Shown here in pieces: positions 30,376 through 36,059 of a stretch of 41,575 nucleotides of DNA. The notes beneath the pieces were generated by a model that saw only the letters and a program-made list of their open reading frames with translations, did no database searches and was not told the origin of the DNA. The stretch is taken from IMG/VR virus record IMGVR_UViG_3300036859_000167, positions 1 through 41,575 of that record, one strand, 5' to 3'. Position numbers and translations under genes: made by a program. Each line of letters opens with the position of its first letter. Position 1 is the stretch's first letter. The DNA is from a virus.

Positions 30376-30601
30376 CGTCGCTCATTTCGTTGGCGCGCTT
30401 GGTTTCGATCTCGCCGGAATGCTCGACGGCAGCCAGATCGGGTAACGTCTTGCGCAATAAGCCCAAAGCGGAACTGACTTGGGTGGCGGAAAGCTCGACG
30501 TTCCCATTGATGTGATCCATCAGGCGATTGACGATCTGCGAGCTTTGAATCTTCGCTCTCGTCTCTTCGTCGTGGCGGATTTTACGGGTGCGAGCGGCCA
30601 T
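30299..30601 (-). CDS. terS: Terminase small subunit (putative)
   Basis: The 100-residue protein begins MAARTRKIRHDEETRAKIQSSQIVNRLMDHINGNVELSATQVSSALGLLRKTLPDLAAVEHSGE. The region RHDEETRxxIQxSQIVNRLxDHxxGxxELSxTQVxxALxLLRKTLPDL is common to small proteins directly upstream of terL in alphaproteobacterial phages and should recognise the packaging start. It is smaller than P22 gp3 (162). The start at 30601 is only 15 nt after the T-run of a terminator. The longer frame runs through the terminator and is rejected. Confidence 0.78.
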   Translation of the reverse strand: MAARTRKIRHDEETRAKIQSSQIVNRLMDHINGNVELSATQVSSALGLLRKTLPDLAAVEHSGEIETKRANEMSDDELASIAAGSSTNAASAPDDPQVVH

Positions 30602-30616
30602 TGGCTTTCGGGCAAC

Positions 30617-30648
30617 AAAAAACCCGGTCGCGGATTTCTCCGGCCGGG
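30617..30648 (-). terminator. Intrinsic terminator 15 nt upstream of the terS start codon
   Basis: On the minus strand the sequence folds as CCCGG...(GGA/TCC inner pairs)...CCGGG followed by TTTTTTG. It ends leftward early transcripts just before the packaging genes. Because terS starts 15 nt later there is no space for a late promoter, so late transcription must pass through this terminator. Confidence 0.78.
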
Positions 30649-30696
30649 CGACAAATCGGAACGTTACCGGAATGATGATGGTTTGCGTGACACCTG

Positions 30697-31203
30697 TCAA
30701 GCCAGCTTGAAGTGCCGCGCCATCGTGGTCAGGCATTCGCGGACGCGACGCCCGAAATAGAGCTGGGCGCGCTTGGTTGGTGCTTCTCCGCGCTTCAGCG
30801 CCATCAGCGAGCAGTCGAGCCGATCAACGAGGAAATCCCGCAGGATCGACGTTCCCTCTTGACCGAGCTTCGGCCATATCGGCATGAGGTCTTTCACGGC
30901 GCGGCGCTGTTTCTCGGTGACGATCTCGGGAACGCGGTTGCCGCCGTCTACTGGCTCCTGCGAATAGTCCGGCGAGCCCAACTTGCCGATCTCGGCATCT
31001 TCCAGGAGCCGCTGAAGGTCACGGCCGGCCTGGTACTGTGCGCCGTTGATCTGCTTGCGCTGGTGCATGCGGGCAAGCGGATCGTCCCGAAGAGAGCGCT
31101 GAGCCCTCACCCTGTCCTCATGGTAGGCGAGCGCGCCCCTGACCGTGCGGAGCTGCGGCACCAGCTCCCGCAGTGGGTTCGGCACCTCGATGGTCTGCTC
31201 CAT
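30697..31203 (-). CDS. Putative late-gene regulator (Q position), unknown family
   Basis: The 168-residue basic protein begins MEQTIEVPNPLRELVPQLRTVRGALAYHEDRVRAQRSL, continues with MHQRKQINGAQYQAGRDLQRLLEDAEIGKL and DYSQEPVDGG, and ends KRGEAPTKRAQLYFGRRVRECLTTMARHF. The order of an Arg-rich helix, then 'INxxQYxAGxxLQxLxE', then 'DGGxR', then a helix like a DNA-binding one resembles DUF6456-like proteins of alphaproteobacterial phages, which lie at the same place. ATG at 31203 has a strong GAGGAAA site. It is the last gene before the terS terminator, where lambdoid phages carry Q. An antiterminator or late activator role is inference from position. Confidence 0.68.
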   Translation of the reverse strand: MEQTIEVPNPLRELVPQLRTVRGALAYHEDRVRAQRSLRDDPLARMHQRKQINGAQYQAGRDLQRLLEDAEIGKLGSPDYSQEPVDGGNRVPEIVTEKQRRAVKDLMPIWPKLGQEGTSILRDFLVDRLDCSLMALKRGEAPTKRAQLYFGRRVRECLTTMARHFKLA

Positions 31204-31246
31204 TGTCTTTCCTCGTTTGCGGGAGGTCACTGGTGCCTGTGTGTGG

Positions 31247-31435
31247 TTAGGGAGAAGGGGGATCGGGGAGAGGCATCCAGTGGGTAAATCGGCCAAACGG
31301 TTCGGCCCGCCAGTGGTTGTGTGGCGCTCCTACCCACGATGTCAGGACGATACGGTTTTGGACCGGGGGGCCGGACACCAACAGCACGCTTGTCCCGTCC
31401 CGCGGCGCGGTTTCAATCGGTTGCCAGTCGCTCAT
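31247..31435 (-). CDS. DUF551-like small protein
   Basis: The 62-residue product MSDWQPIETAPRDGTSVLLVSG carries the start typical of DUF551-like phage proteins (WxPIETAPxDGTxVLL) and continues with strands to FTHWMPLPDPP. In these proteins the last motif 'THWMPLPxPP' is conserved, so the product is complete. The function of the family is unknown. It overlaps the gene upstream by 4 nt (ATGA). Confidence 0.83.
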   Translation of the reverse strand: MSDWQPIETAPRDGTSVLLVSGPPVQNRIVLTSWVGAPHNHWRAEPFGRFTHWMPLPDPPSP

Positions 31436-31665
31436 CCCGCCTCCTTGGGGTGGGTGGATTTGCTGGAAATGCCGCGCGATATTCCTTCGTGCTGTTCCTT
31501 GATGTAGCGCTCTCGGTCAGATTCCGGCAGCATCGCCGCAGCCTTGCGCACCTCACGGTATGCCCACATCACCACGACGAATTCCGGAGCAAACAGCCAG
31601 ACCATCAGGCAGGCCATCAACAAGAGGCCGGCAAGGGTCAGCGCCCCGCTGATGATTTCGCTCAT
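31432..31665 (-). CDS. Small single-pass membrane protein
   Basis: The 77-residue product has a hydrophobic N-terminal helix (GALTLAGLLLMACLMVWLFAPEFVVVMW) and a charged cytoplasmic-type tail (YREVRKAAAMLPESDRERYIKEQHEG). It is linked to both neighbours by ATGA overlaps. No family is recognised. Confidence 0.65.
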   Translation of the reverse strand: MSEIISGALTLAGLLLMACLMVWLFAPEFVVVMWAYREVRKAAAMLPESDRERYIKEQHEGISRGISSKSTHPKEAG

Positions 31666-31919
31666 GTCCCCTCCTTGGGGTGGGTGAGGGCTTCGCGGAC
31701 ATCCTCAGCAATTGATAGTGGCGTGTCGTATCGGTCGCGAAGAGCATCTTCCAGAAACTCCGGCTCCATCACCCTTGCGGCTATGCGGAGGGCAGCAAGC
31801 ACGGCCTCCACCTCGCCGTTGGGGATCACCACTGAGCGGCGCGGAAACACGCCCGTCCCCTCGGTGAGCTTGTCGATTGCCTTCCACAGATTGCCGAAGC
31901 TTTCCGCCGTGTATCTCAT
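31662..31919 (-). CDS. Small phage protein, unknown function
   Basis: The 85-residue product begins MRYTAESFGNLWKAIDKLTEGTGVFPRRSVVIPNGEVEAVLAALRIAARVMEP and is mostly helical and acidic. ATG at 31919 is in an ATGA overlap with the gene before. A TTG at 32078 in the same frame has a good GGAGG site and would give 138 residues, so the true start is not settled. Function is unknown. Confidence 0.55.
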   Translation of the reverse strand: MRYTAESFGNLWKAIDKLTEGTGVFPRRSVVIPNGEVEAVLAALRIAARVMEPEFLEDALRDRYDTPLSIAEDVREALTHPKEGT

Positions 31920-32215
31920 GCCGCTACTGCCTCGGTGGATGGGGGAAGCCGACTTCTCCCCATCTGGCCATAGTCCGCCCACCCGTACCCCTCCCTCCCG
32001 CATTTCGGCTCTGCGGAAGATCGTCGGGGGCATCTTTGAAACAGCGAGATAGCCTGACTGCGCGTTATCGAGCGCCAATTCGCCCTCCCCTCACTAACGG
32101 GCCGTGAGCAGCCACCTACAATCGGGGGTATGGTCGTCAGGTTGTCCCTCAGATCGATGCCAAATCCTTCGGGCGCTCGGGTGGAATAATCGCGCCGCTG
32201 TTCGGCCAGTTGCAT
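31916..32215 (-). CDS. Possible small protein of the leftward operon
   Basis: An open frame of 99 codons starts at ATG 32215 with an AGAGG Shine-Dalgarno 6-7 nt upstream and ends in an ATGA overlap with the next gene. Both signals support translation. The predicted protein (MQLAEQRRDYSTRAPEGFGIDLRD, later AISLFQRCP) has no recognised motif and its second half is poor in typical coding features. It overlaps another candidate frame by 67 nt (32149-32215). Only one of the two may be real. Confidence 0.42.
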   Translation of the reverse strand: MQLAEQRRDYSTRAPEGFGIDLRDNLTTIPPIVGGCSRPVSEGRANWRSITRSQAISLFQRCPRRSSAEPKCGREGYGWADYGQMGRSRLPPSTEAVAA

Positions 32216-32364
32216 TCACGACCTCTTTGGTCTAGATTTAGCGCCGCTCGGGTGGAACCGGCACCAAATCTTGTAGTAGCCCCTGCGAACCGGCCAAGTT
32301 CGCGGGGGTCTTGTTTTTGGGCGCTGCCCTTACCCATCGGGGGCATCGTGCGCGCGCCGTTCAT
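32149..32364 (-). CDS. Possible 71-codon protein overlapping structured RNA
   Basis: An open frame starts at ATG 32364 in an ATGA overlap with the replication gene upstream and runs to 32149. The product (MNGARTMPPMGKGSAQKQDPRELGRFAGATTRFGAGSTR...) is basic and of low hydrophobicity. The DNA in its middle is occupied by two strong hairpins (32239-32320), so the open frame may be a by-product of a structured RNA. Translation coupling is the only positive evidence. Confidence 0.35.
   Translation of the reverse strand: MNGARTMPPMGKGSAQKQDPRELGRFAGATTRFGAGSTRAALNLDQRGRECNWPNSGAIIPPERPKDLASI
32239..32320. other. Paired hairpins within the leftward operon
   Basis: Two inverted repeats follow each other. 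The first is CCCCTGCGAAC/GTTCGCGGGG around 32281-32309, an 11-bp stem with one G-U pair, followed on the plus strand by TCTTGTTTTT. The second pairs GTGCCG with CGGCGC around 32239-32264. Read on the plus strand, the first is a good terminator for rightward (antisense) transcription. Read on the minus strand, the pair precedes the AGAGG site of the gene at 31916-32215 and could act as a structured leader. Confidence 0.55.
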
Positions 32365-32687
32365 GCGTCTTCCCACCGGCCCTGGTTCAGCCACGACGCC
32401 GGGTGAAGTGTGAACCGCCCATCGTCTTTCAGGCGGTAGGTGTTCTTGTCCATCTGCGTGTCGCGATAGCGCTTCGCGGCCTCGATCAGTTCGGCGGCGT
32501 CCGCCTTGAGCTCGATCGCCACATATTGCCCGCTGTCCTTGTCGAGCGTGCGCGTGCGCAGACCACCGTTGGTGATCGCATCCCATTTCGCCTTGGCGAG
32601 CGGCTTGCCGACGCGCTTCGGATACGCCTTCCAGAACTCGTCAAAAGTTGCTGGGCGAGCGAGCGGAACGACGTTGCTGTCGGTCAT
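32361..32687 (-). CDS. Replication-associated protein (primosome C-terminal-like domain)
   Basis: The 108-residue product has the frequent phage pattern ATFDEFWKAYPKRVGKPLAKAKWDAIT, then ADAAELIEAAKRYRDTQMDKNTYRLKDDGRFTLHPASWLNQGRWED. The 'F..FW..YP.R..K..A...W' start and the 'HPASWLNQGRWED' end are characteristic of the C-terminal part of phage replication initiators (O- or DnaT-like), where the domain binds ssDNA or the helicase loader. Here it stands alone. It is linked by ATGA overlaps to both sides, in the replication part of the leftward operon. Confidence 0.78.
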   Translation of the reverse strand: MTDSNVVPLARPATFDEFWKAYPKRVGKPLAKAKWDAITNGGLRTRTLDKDSGQYVAIELKADAAELIEAAKRYRDTQMDKNTYRLKDDGRFTLHPASWLNQGRWEDA

Positions 32688-33160
32688 GTGCGCTCCTCTA
32701 TCCGCACCACGGCAAGGTCGAGGCCGACGACGTTCAGCGCTGCGATGAGAGCGCCCATGTGCGGCGTGGTCGCGTAGCGCCAGTTGTCGGCCGTGCTCTT
32801 GCTGATGCCGGCCTGTTCACACAGTTCATGCAGGAACAGCTTCCGCTTGTTGGCTTCCACCATAAGCATGCGAACGAATGGATGGGCGTGCTTGGGGAAT
32901 GGCATCCGCCCGCGCCAGTTATTCCCGCCGATCGGGCTCCGGCCTATCGTCAATTTCAGTTCCCGCGCTCGCGCCCACATCGCTTTCTTCGTGCGGCCGG
33001 GAAATTCCTTGCATAATTCTGCGGCGGTCAGACGCTCGCACAGCGAGGCGAAGCGCGCGGCGTCCTCCGGCGACCAGTACTTTCGCTTGGCTTTCGGGCG
33101 CACGGAGGCGCCGCTTGACCTCCCCGTTGTGTGCGCCGGCTGTATGCTGATTTGCTCCAT
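32684..33160 (-). CDS. Protein with two helix-turn-helix domains
   Basis: The 158-residue basic protein contains KYWSPEDAARFASLCERLTAAELCKEFPGRTKKAMWARARELKLTIG at about 27-73, a Myb/SANT-like DNA-binding unit ('W..E....L...LT...L...FPGRT..A...RA..LKL'), and a second HTH at about 93-150: HPFVRMLMVEANKRKLFLHELCEQAGISKSTADNWRYATTPHMGALIAALNVVGLDL, which resembles an XRE-type domain. It should bind DNA, perhaps at the phage origin or an early promoter. The arrangement of two different HTH units in a small phage protein is uncommon. Confidence 0.7.
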   Translation of the reverse strand: MEQISIQPAHTTGRSSGASVRPKAKRKYWSPEDAARFASLCERLTAAELCKEFPGRTKKAMWARARELKLTIGRSPIGGNNWRGRMPFPKHAHPFVRMLMVEANKRKLFLHELCEQAGISKSTADNWRYATTPHMGALIAALNVVGLDLAVVRIEERT

Positions 33161-33167
33161 TTCTATT

Positions 33168-33665
33168 CTAGTCCCCTGTCAGCGGCGCATCCGCAAGGGG
33201 CGCTGCGGAATCTGGAGTGCTCAAACGTCGCTCATTCACCGAAGTGTGAAGCGCGTTGTAAACTTGAGCCTCGGTGCAGTTCAGGCGGAGCGCTATCGCC
33301 AGAGTATCCATGTGATGCTCGGTAAACAGACGCCTGACTTCTGCCGCGAGAACCGCAGAGGCTTTTGGTTGTGCCTTCATGCCCCTCACGTTTTTCAACA
33401 ATAGGTTGACGATCGTGGTGTGATGCCGGTGCAGTACGCGGCCAGCCTTCGGGCGCGAATATCCAAGCGCATTGACGAGACGATCCGCGGCATAGGCACG
33501 GGCGCTGACCAGACGCTTTTCACGACACTTGCCGAGCAGACCGTTGCGGGTCACCCCGAAGCGCTTGCAGGCGTCGATGATCACCATGTCGGTGATGCCT
33601 GGCAGAGGCTGCCTCGGAAAGAACTTGCTGCCGGCAATGACCGGACGAGTGCCGAACTGGGTCAT
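33168..33665 (-). CDS. DnaA domain IV-like DNA-binding protein
   Basis: The 165-residue product has, at about 26-93, the pattern of the DnaA C-terminal DNA-binding domain: DMVIIDACKRFGVTRNGLLGKCREKRLVSARAYAADRLVNALGYSRPKAGRVLHRHHTTIVNLL. In DnaA the corresponding elements are I..VA..F.I....L..K.R....V..R..A..L......S...IG...GGRDHTTV; the HRHHTTI (79-85) stands for the signature that contacts the DnaA box. No ATPase domain is present. A second HTH follows near 105-145 (LRLNCTEAQVYNAL). It may bind the phage origin or compete with host DnaA. ATG at 33665 overlaps the gcrA stop (ATGA). Confidence 0.78.
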   Translation of the reverse strand: MTQFGTRPVIAGSKFFPRQPLPGITDMVIIDACKRFGVTRNGLLGKCREKRLVSARAYAADRLVNALGYSRPKAGRVLHRHHTTIVNLLLKNVRGMKAQPKASAVLAAEVRRLFTEHHMDTLAIALRLNCTEAQVYNALHTSVNERRLSTPDSAAPLADAPLTGD

Positions 33666-34174
33666 GCCACCACCTCCGGCAGATCGAAATTGCGCTTGAT
33701 CGCAAAGCCATGACTGCCAGACCGGCGTTGCGGCGCGGTGTAGACGACCCGCAAATGGAAATCGCACCACGGCTTCGCGGCGCTGGCGCACGGGTTGCCG
33801 CAGAACGTCACCGCGCGCTCCCCGTCGTCGGGATACTTGCAGGTGAAGTTACCGAGCTCCATGATCGACAGAAGCAGGCTCTCCGGCATGGGAACCTCCA
33901 CAGGTGGCTTGGGCTTGGCGACGTGGGCAGGCACGATGCGCGGCCGGCGGAAGCGTTTCGCGAGCGAGTAGTCCACGCGCGGATCGTGCTTGCGCTTCTT
34001 GGCGCGCGGCGTTCCCGGCTCTTTCCTGACGGGTAGATGCAAGCGGTGCGCCCGGCCGATAACCGCGTTCTTGGTCGCGTTGCCGATGATTTCGGCGATC
34101 TGCTTCGCCGGCATCGTGCCCCACAGTTCGGTCAGCCTGGCGTCGTCGGCCTTGCCCCATCGAAGGTTAGCCAT
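33662..34174 (-). CDS. gcrA: GcrA-family cell-cycle regulator
   Basis: The 170-residue protein has the GcrA N-terminal domain: LRWGKADDARLTELWGTMPAKQIAEIIGNATKNAVIGRAHRLHLPVR (residues 4-50), in which W...D..L..LW..M...QIA...G..T.NAVIG.AHRL.L..R is diagnostic. The basic middle is followed by the Cys-rich C-terminal part LGNFTCKYPDDGERAVTFCGNPCASAAKPWCDFHLRVVY. In Caulobacter and relatives GcrA binds sigma70 and activates promoters carrying methylated GANTC sites. A phage copy may redirect transcription or cell-cycle timing. It lies next to an adenine methyltransferase gene, which is notable. The start is ATG 34174. Confidence 0.92.
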   Translation of the reverse strand: MANLRWGKADDARLTELWGTMPAKQIAEIIGNATKNAVIGRAHRLHLPVRKEPGTPRAKKRKHDPRVDYSLAKRFRRPRIVPAHVAKPKPPVEVPMPESLLLSIMELGNFTCKYPDDGERAVTFCGNPCASAAKPWCDFHLRVVYTAPQRRSGSHGFAIKRNFDLPEVVA

Positions 34175-34352
34175 AGAACCGCACCTCCCCCGGCATCCCC
34201 CACTGGATCATCTCGACTCCGGAATAGGAGAGGTAGACGTAGACACGGGGCCTCGACTCCCGACGGATGCGAGAACGATGAACCGCGAGCAACGCGACGA
34301 GCTCGCGGGCGGCTTCACGCAAGTCCGGCAAAGGGAGGCGGAGCGCAGTCAT
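34167..34352 (-). CDS. Small protein between methyltransferase and gcrA
   Basis: The 61-residue product MTALRLPLPDLREAARELVALLAVHRSRIRRESRPRVYVYLSYSGVEM ends WGMPGEVRFYG. It is basic, helical at the N-terminus and beta-rich at the C-terminus. The start overlaps the methyltransferase stop (ATGA) and the stop overlaps the gcrA start. The fixed place between the two genes suggests a shared transcript, but function is unknown. Confidence 0.65.
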   Translation of the reverse strand: MTALRLPLPDLREAARELVALLAVHRSRIRRESRPRVYVYLSYSGVEMIQWGMPGEVRFYG

Positions 34353-34960
34353 GGCTTGCGGCCCTCCCAAAACATCGTCGGGTTTCGCGGGACGCGCGGC
34401 GTCGGTCCCCACACAAACCAGGCGTGGTCCTCTGTCCCCGTTTCGCCGTCGAGCGTCCAACTCAACCTATCGACAAGGGCGACCTTCGCCATGAAGCGGG
34501 GGTTATCGCGAAAGAGATGGCGGCGCGTTTTGCCGAAATCGAACTTCGCCGTCAGCAACAGCGCGACCAAGCCATTGCAGCGGCGGAGCGCCTGTTGCGC
34601 AAATCGCACCGCATCGTGATTGCCGCGACCGTAAGGCGGATTCGTGATGAGCGCCTGTGTAGGCTTCCACGAAACGGTTATGTTCTGGCTGGCGCGGCCG
34701 GGGAAATCTGTGTCATGATCCGGCCGCAGAAAATCAAAGAGAAAATCATGCCGGCGGTCGTACATGGCTATATCGCTAGTCACCACCTCGGCGGCTCCGG
34801 ACTCGCGAAGCACGTCCGCGATTAAGTGGTTTCCAGCGGCAGGCTCCCATACCGAAACTCCGACGACAGGAAACTGTCGCAGCAATGCCTCCGTCGCCCA
34901 CGGCTCGGTCTGGTAGAGGTCGTTTTCCTTGCGGGCATAATTCGAGGCGACGACGGTCAT
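34349..34960 (-). CDS. N6-adenine DNA methyltransferase
   Basis: The 203-residue protein has a SAM-binding motif VWEPAAGNHLIADVL at about 38-51 (motif I), SDIAMYD at 62-68 (motif II acid), and the catalytic ITNPPYGRG with NPPY at 107-110 (motif IV), the pattern of amino-methyltransferases acting on adenine N6. The size, 'EPAAGxHLIADVL' and the final DHAWFVWGPTP block are typical of phage methyltransferases without a separate large target domain. The recognition sequence cannot be read from the protein. Products should protect phage DNA or mark promoter sites. It is linked to gcrA through one small gene. Confidence 0.9.
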   Translation of the reverse strand: MTVVASNYARKENDLYQTEPWATEALLRQFPVVGVSVWEPAAGNHLIADVLRESGAAEVVTSDIAMYDRRHDFLFDFLRPDHDTDFPGRASQNITVSWKPTQALITNPPYGRGNHDAVRFAQQALRRCNGLVALLLTAKFDFGKTRRHLFRDNPRFMAKVALVDRLSWTLDGETGTEDHAWFVWGPTPRVPRNPTMFWEGRKP

Positions 34961-35019
34961 CTAGCCTCTCCCCGAGCCGTGTGGGTGATGAGCTGGGCTA
35001 TACAGCGGAGGGCGGTCAT
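34957..35019 (-). CDS. 20-codon micro-ORF linking two methyltransferase genes
   Basis: Between the m5C methyltransferase stop and the m6A methyltransferase start lies ATG...TGA of exactly 20 codons (MTALRCIAQLITHTARGEAR). It joins at both ends by ATGA overlaps (35016-35019 and 34957-34960). This looks like a relay for ribosomes from the first to the second gene. The peptide itself may have no function. The support is the exact double overlap only. Confidence 0.45.
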   Translation of the reverse strand: MTALRCIAQLITHTARGEAR

Positions 35020-36059
35020 GCTGCGACACGCTCCGCTTGGAGATGCGCAAGAATGGCGTTGCCGATTATTTTGGGGATCTTCGAGACGACGGCGTTGCCG
35101 AGGGTTCGCAATCGGTCCACCCGAGAGGGAATCCCATGAGCCACTCGACCCACGTCGGGTTCAGGGACCCACTGCCCGTTTGCTCCCGCAAGGCATCCGG
35201 CAAGCTGTCTGGTAATTTCCCCGACGCGCGGCGCGCTTTGCTCATCGAGGACATCTTCACGCCGTCGCCAGCTAGCGGCGTTGGCCACATGCCGCGAGCT
35301 TTTGCCGCCTTGCGGCTGTTGCTGCCTCCATCCAGCCCCGTCGTTCGTGGCGTCGGCCAGAGACTCTGGTTCACTGCTCGCCCGAGCTCGTTCCCGCTCG
35401 GGCCGTTGCTCTTGCCGTCCTGACTGAAGCCGTGCGGCGTGGGCCACATCGGCTCCCCCTTCGGGCCGTATCCACGGTTCGCGCAATGCGACAATTGCAG
35501 GCTGTGCATCCCCTTGGTTTCCGTCCGACCCTTCGCCATCATCGTCGCGTCGATCGATGTTGGGGTAGGCCACGATCCAGAGCCGGTCGCGTCTGTGAGG
35601 GGCGCCAACGGCGGCAGCAGGTATGCAATGCCACTCCGCATCAAACCCGAGCGTGGCCAAGTCCCCGAGAACAACGTCCAGTCCTCTAGAAAGGAGCGCT
35701 GCCACGTTTTCCACGATGACAAAACTAGGTCGTATCTCGTCAACAAGGCGGGCGTATTCCGTCCATAGGCCAGAGCGCTCGCCCTTAATTCCGGCGCCTT
35801 TTCCAGCGAAGCTAATGTCCTGACAGGGGAAGCCTCCGCAGATGACATCCACGGAAATTCCGTCTGCGGAGAGCCGTTCGGCGGTGAGTGTTCGGACATC
35901 TTCGTATTGCCTCACCGTGGGCCAGTGCTTCGCGAGCACGCGCCGGCAAAAAGGATCAATTTCGCAGAAGGCGACCGTTTCAAATCCGCCCGTGCGCTCC
36001 AACCCAAGGCTGAAGCCGCCGATGCCGCTGAACAAATCGAGCGTCTTGAGTTTCTCCAT
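35016..36059 (-). CDS. DNA (cytosine-5) methyltransferase
   Basis: The 347-residue enzyme has all main motifs: LDLFSGIGGFSLGLERTGGF (motif I, 7-26), GGFPCQDISFAG with catalytic Cys79 (motif IV, 75-86), VIVENVAALL (motif VI, 114-123), PHRRDRLWIVA (motif VIII, 154-164) and RLRTLGNAVVSKIPKIIG at the end (motifs IX-X). Residues about 165-315 form the variable target-recognition part, in which DVAHAAR, SLADATN and HVANAAS repeat the V/LA(D/N/H)A theme. It should methylate a specific cytosine in phage DNA and so protect it from host restriction. Within this variable part a second long frame is read (35066-35899). The start follows the rusA stop directly. Confidence 0.93.
   Translation of the reverse strand: MEKLKTLDLFSGIGGFSLGLERTGGFETVAFCEIDPFCRRVLAKHWPTVRQYEDVRTLTAERLSADGISVDVICGGFPCQDISFAGKGAGIKGERSGLWTEYARLVDEIRPSFVIVENVAALLSRGLDVVLGDLATLGFDAEWHCIPAAAVGAPHRRDRLWIVAYPNIDRRDDDGEGSDGNQGDAQPAIVALREPWIRPEGGADVAHAARLQSGRQEQRPERERARASSEPESLADATNDGAGWRQQQPQGGKSSRHVANAASWRRREDVLDEQSAPRVGEITRQLAGCLAGANGQWVPEPDVGRVAHGIPSRVDRLRTLGNAVVSKIPKIIGNAILAHLQAERVAA
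35066..35899 (-). CDS. Nested WPTP-repeat protein in an alternative frame of the m5C methyltransferase gene
   Basis: A 277-codon frame lies wholly inside the methyltransferase gene, on the same strand. Its product has a composition and motif order I recall from annotated phage proteins: AYGRNTPALLTRYDLVLSSWKTWQRSFLEDWTLFSGTWPRSGLMRSGIAYLLPPL at 44-98, then four WPTP motifs at about 110, 152, 181 and 205, and a terminal WVEWLMGFPLGWTDCEPSATPSSRR block. Where this frame reads WPTP, the methyltransferase frame reads VAYPN, VAHAA, LADAT and VANAA. The ATG at 35899 lacks a strong Shine-Dalgarno sequence. An internal ATG near residue 18 is possible. It may be a true overlapping gene or the remnant of a fusion read in the wrong frame. 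Confidence 0.5.
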   Translation of the reverse strand: MSEHSPPNGSPQTEFPWMSSAEASPVRTLASLEKAPELRASALAYGRNTPALLTRYDLVLSSWKTWQRSFLEDWTLFSGTWPRSGLMRSGIAYLLPPLAPLTDATGSGSWPTPTSIDATMMAKGRTETKGMHSLQLSHCANRGYGPKGEPMWPTPHGFSQDGKSNGPSGNELGRAVNQSLWPTPRTTGLDGGSNSRKAAKARGMWPTPLAGDGVKMSSMSKARRASGKLPDSLPDALREQTGSGSLNPTWVEWLMGFPLGWTDCEPSATPSSRRSPK

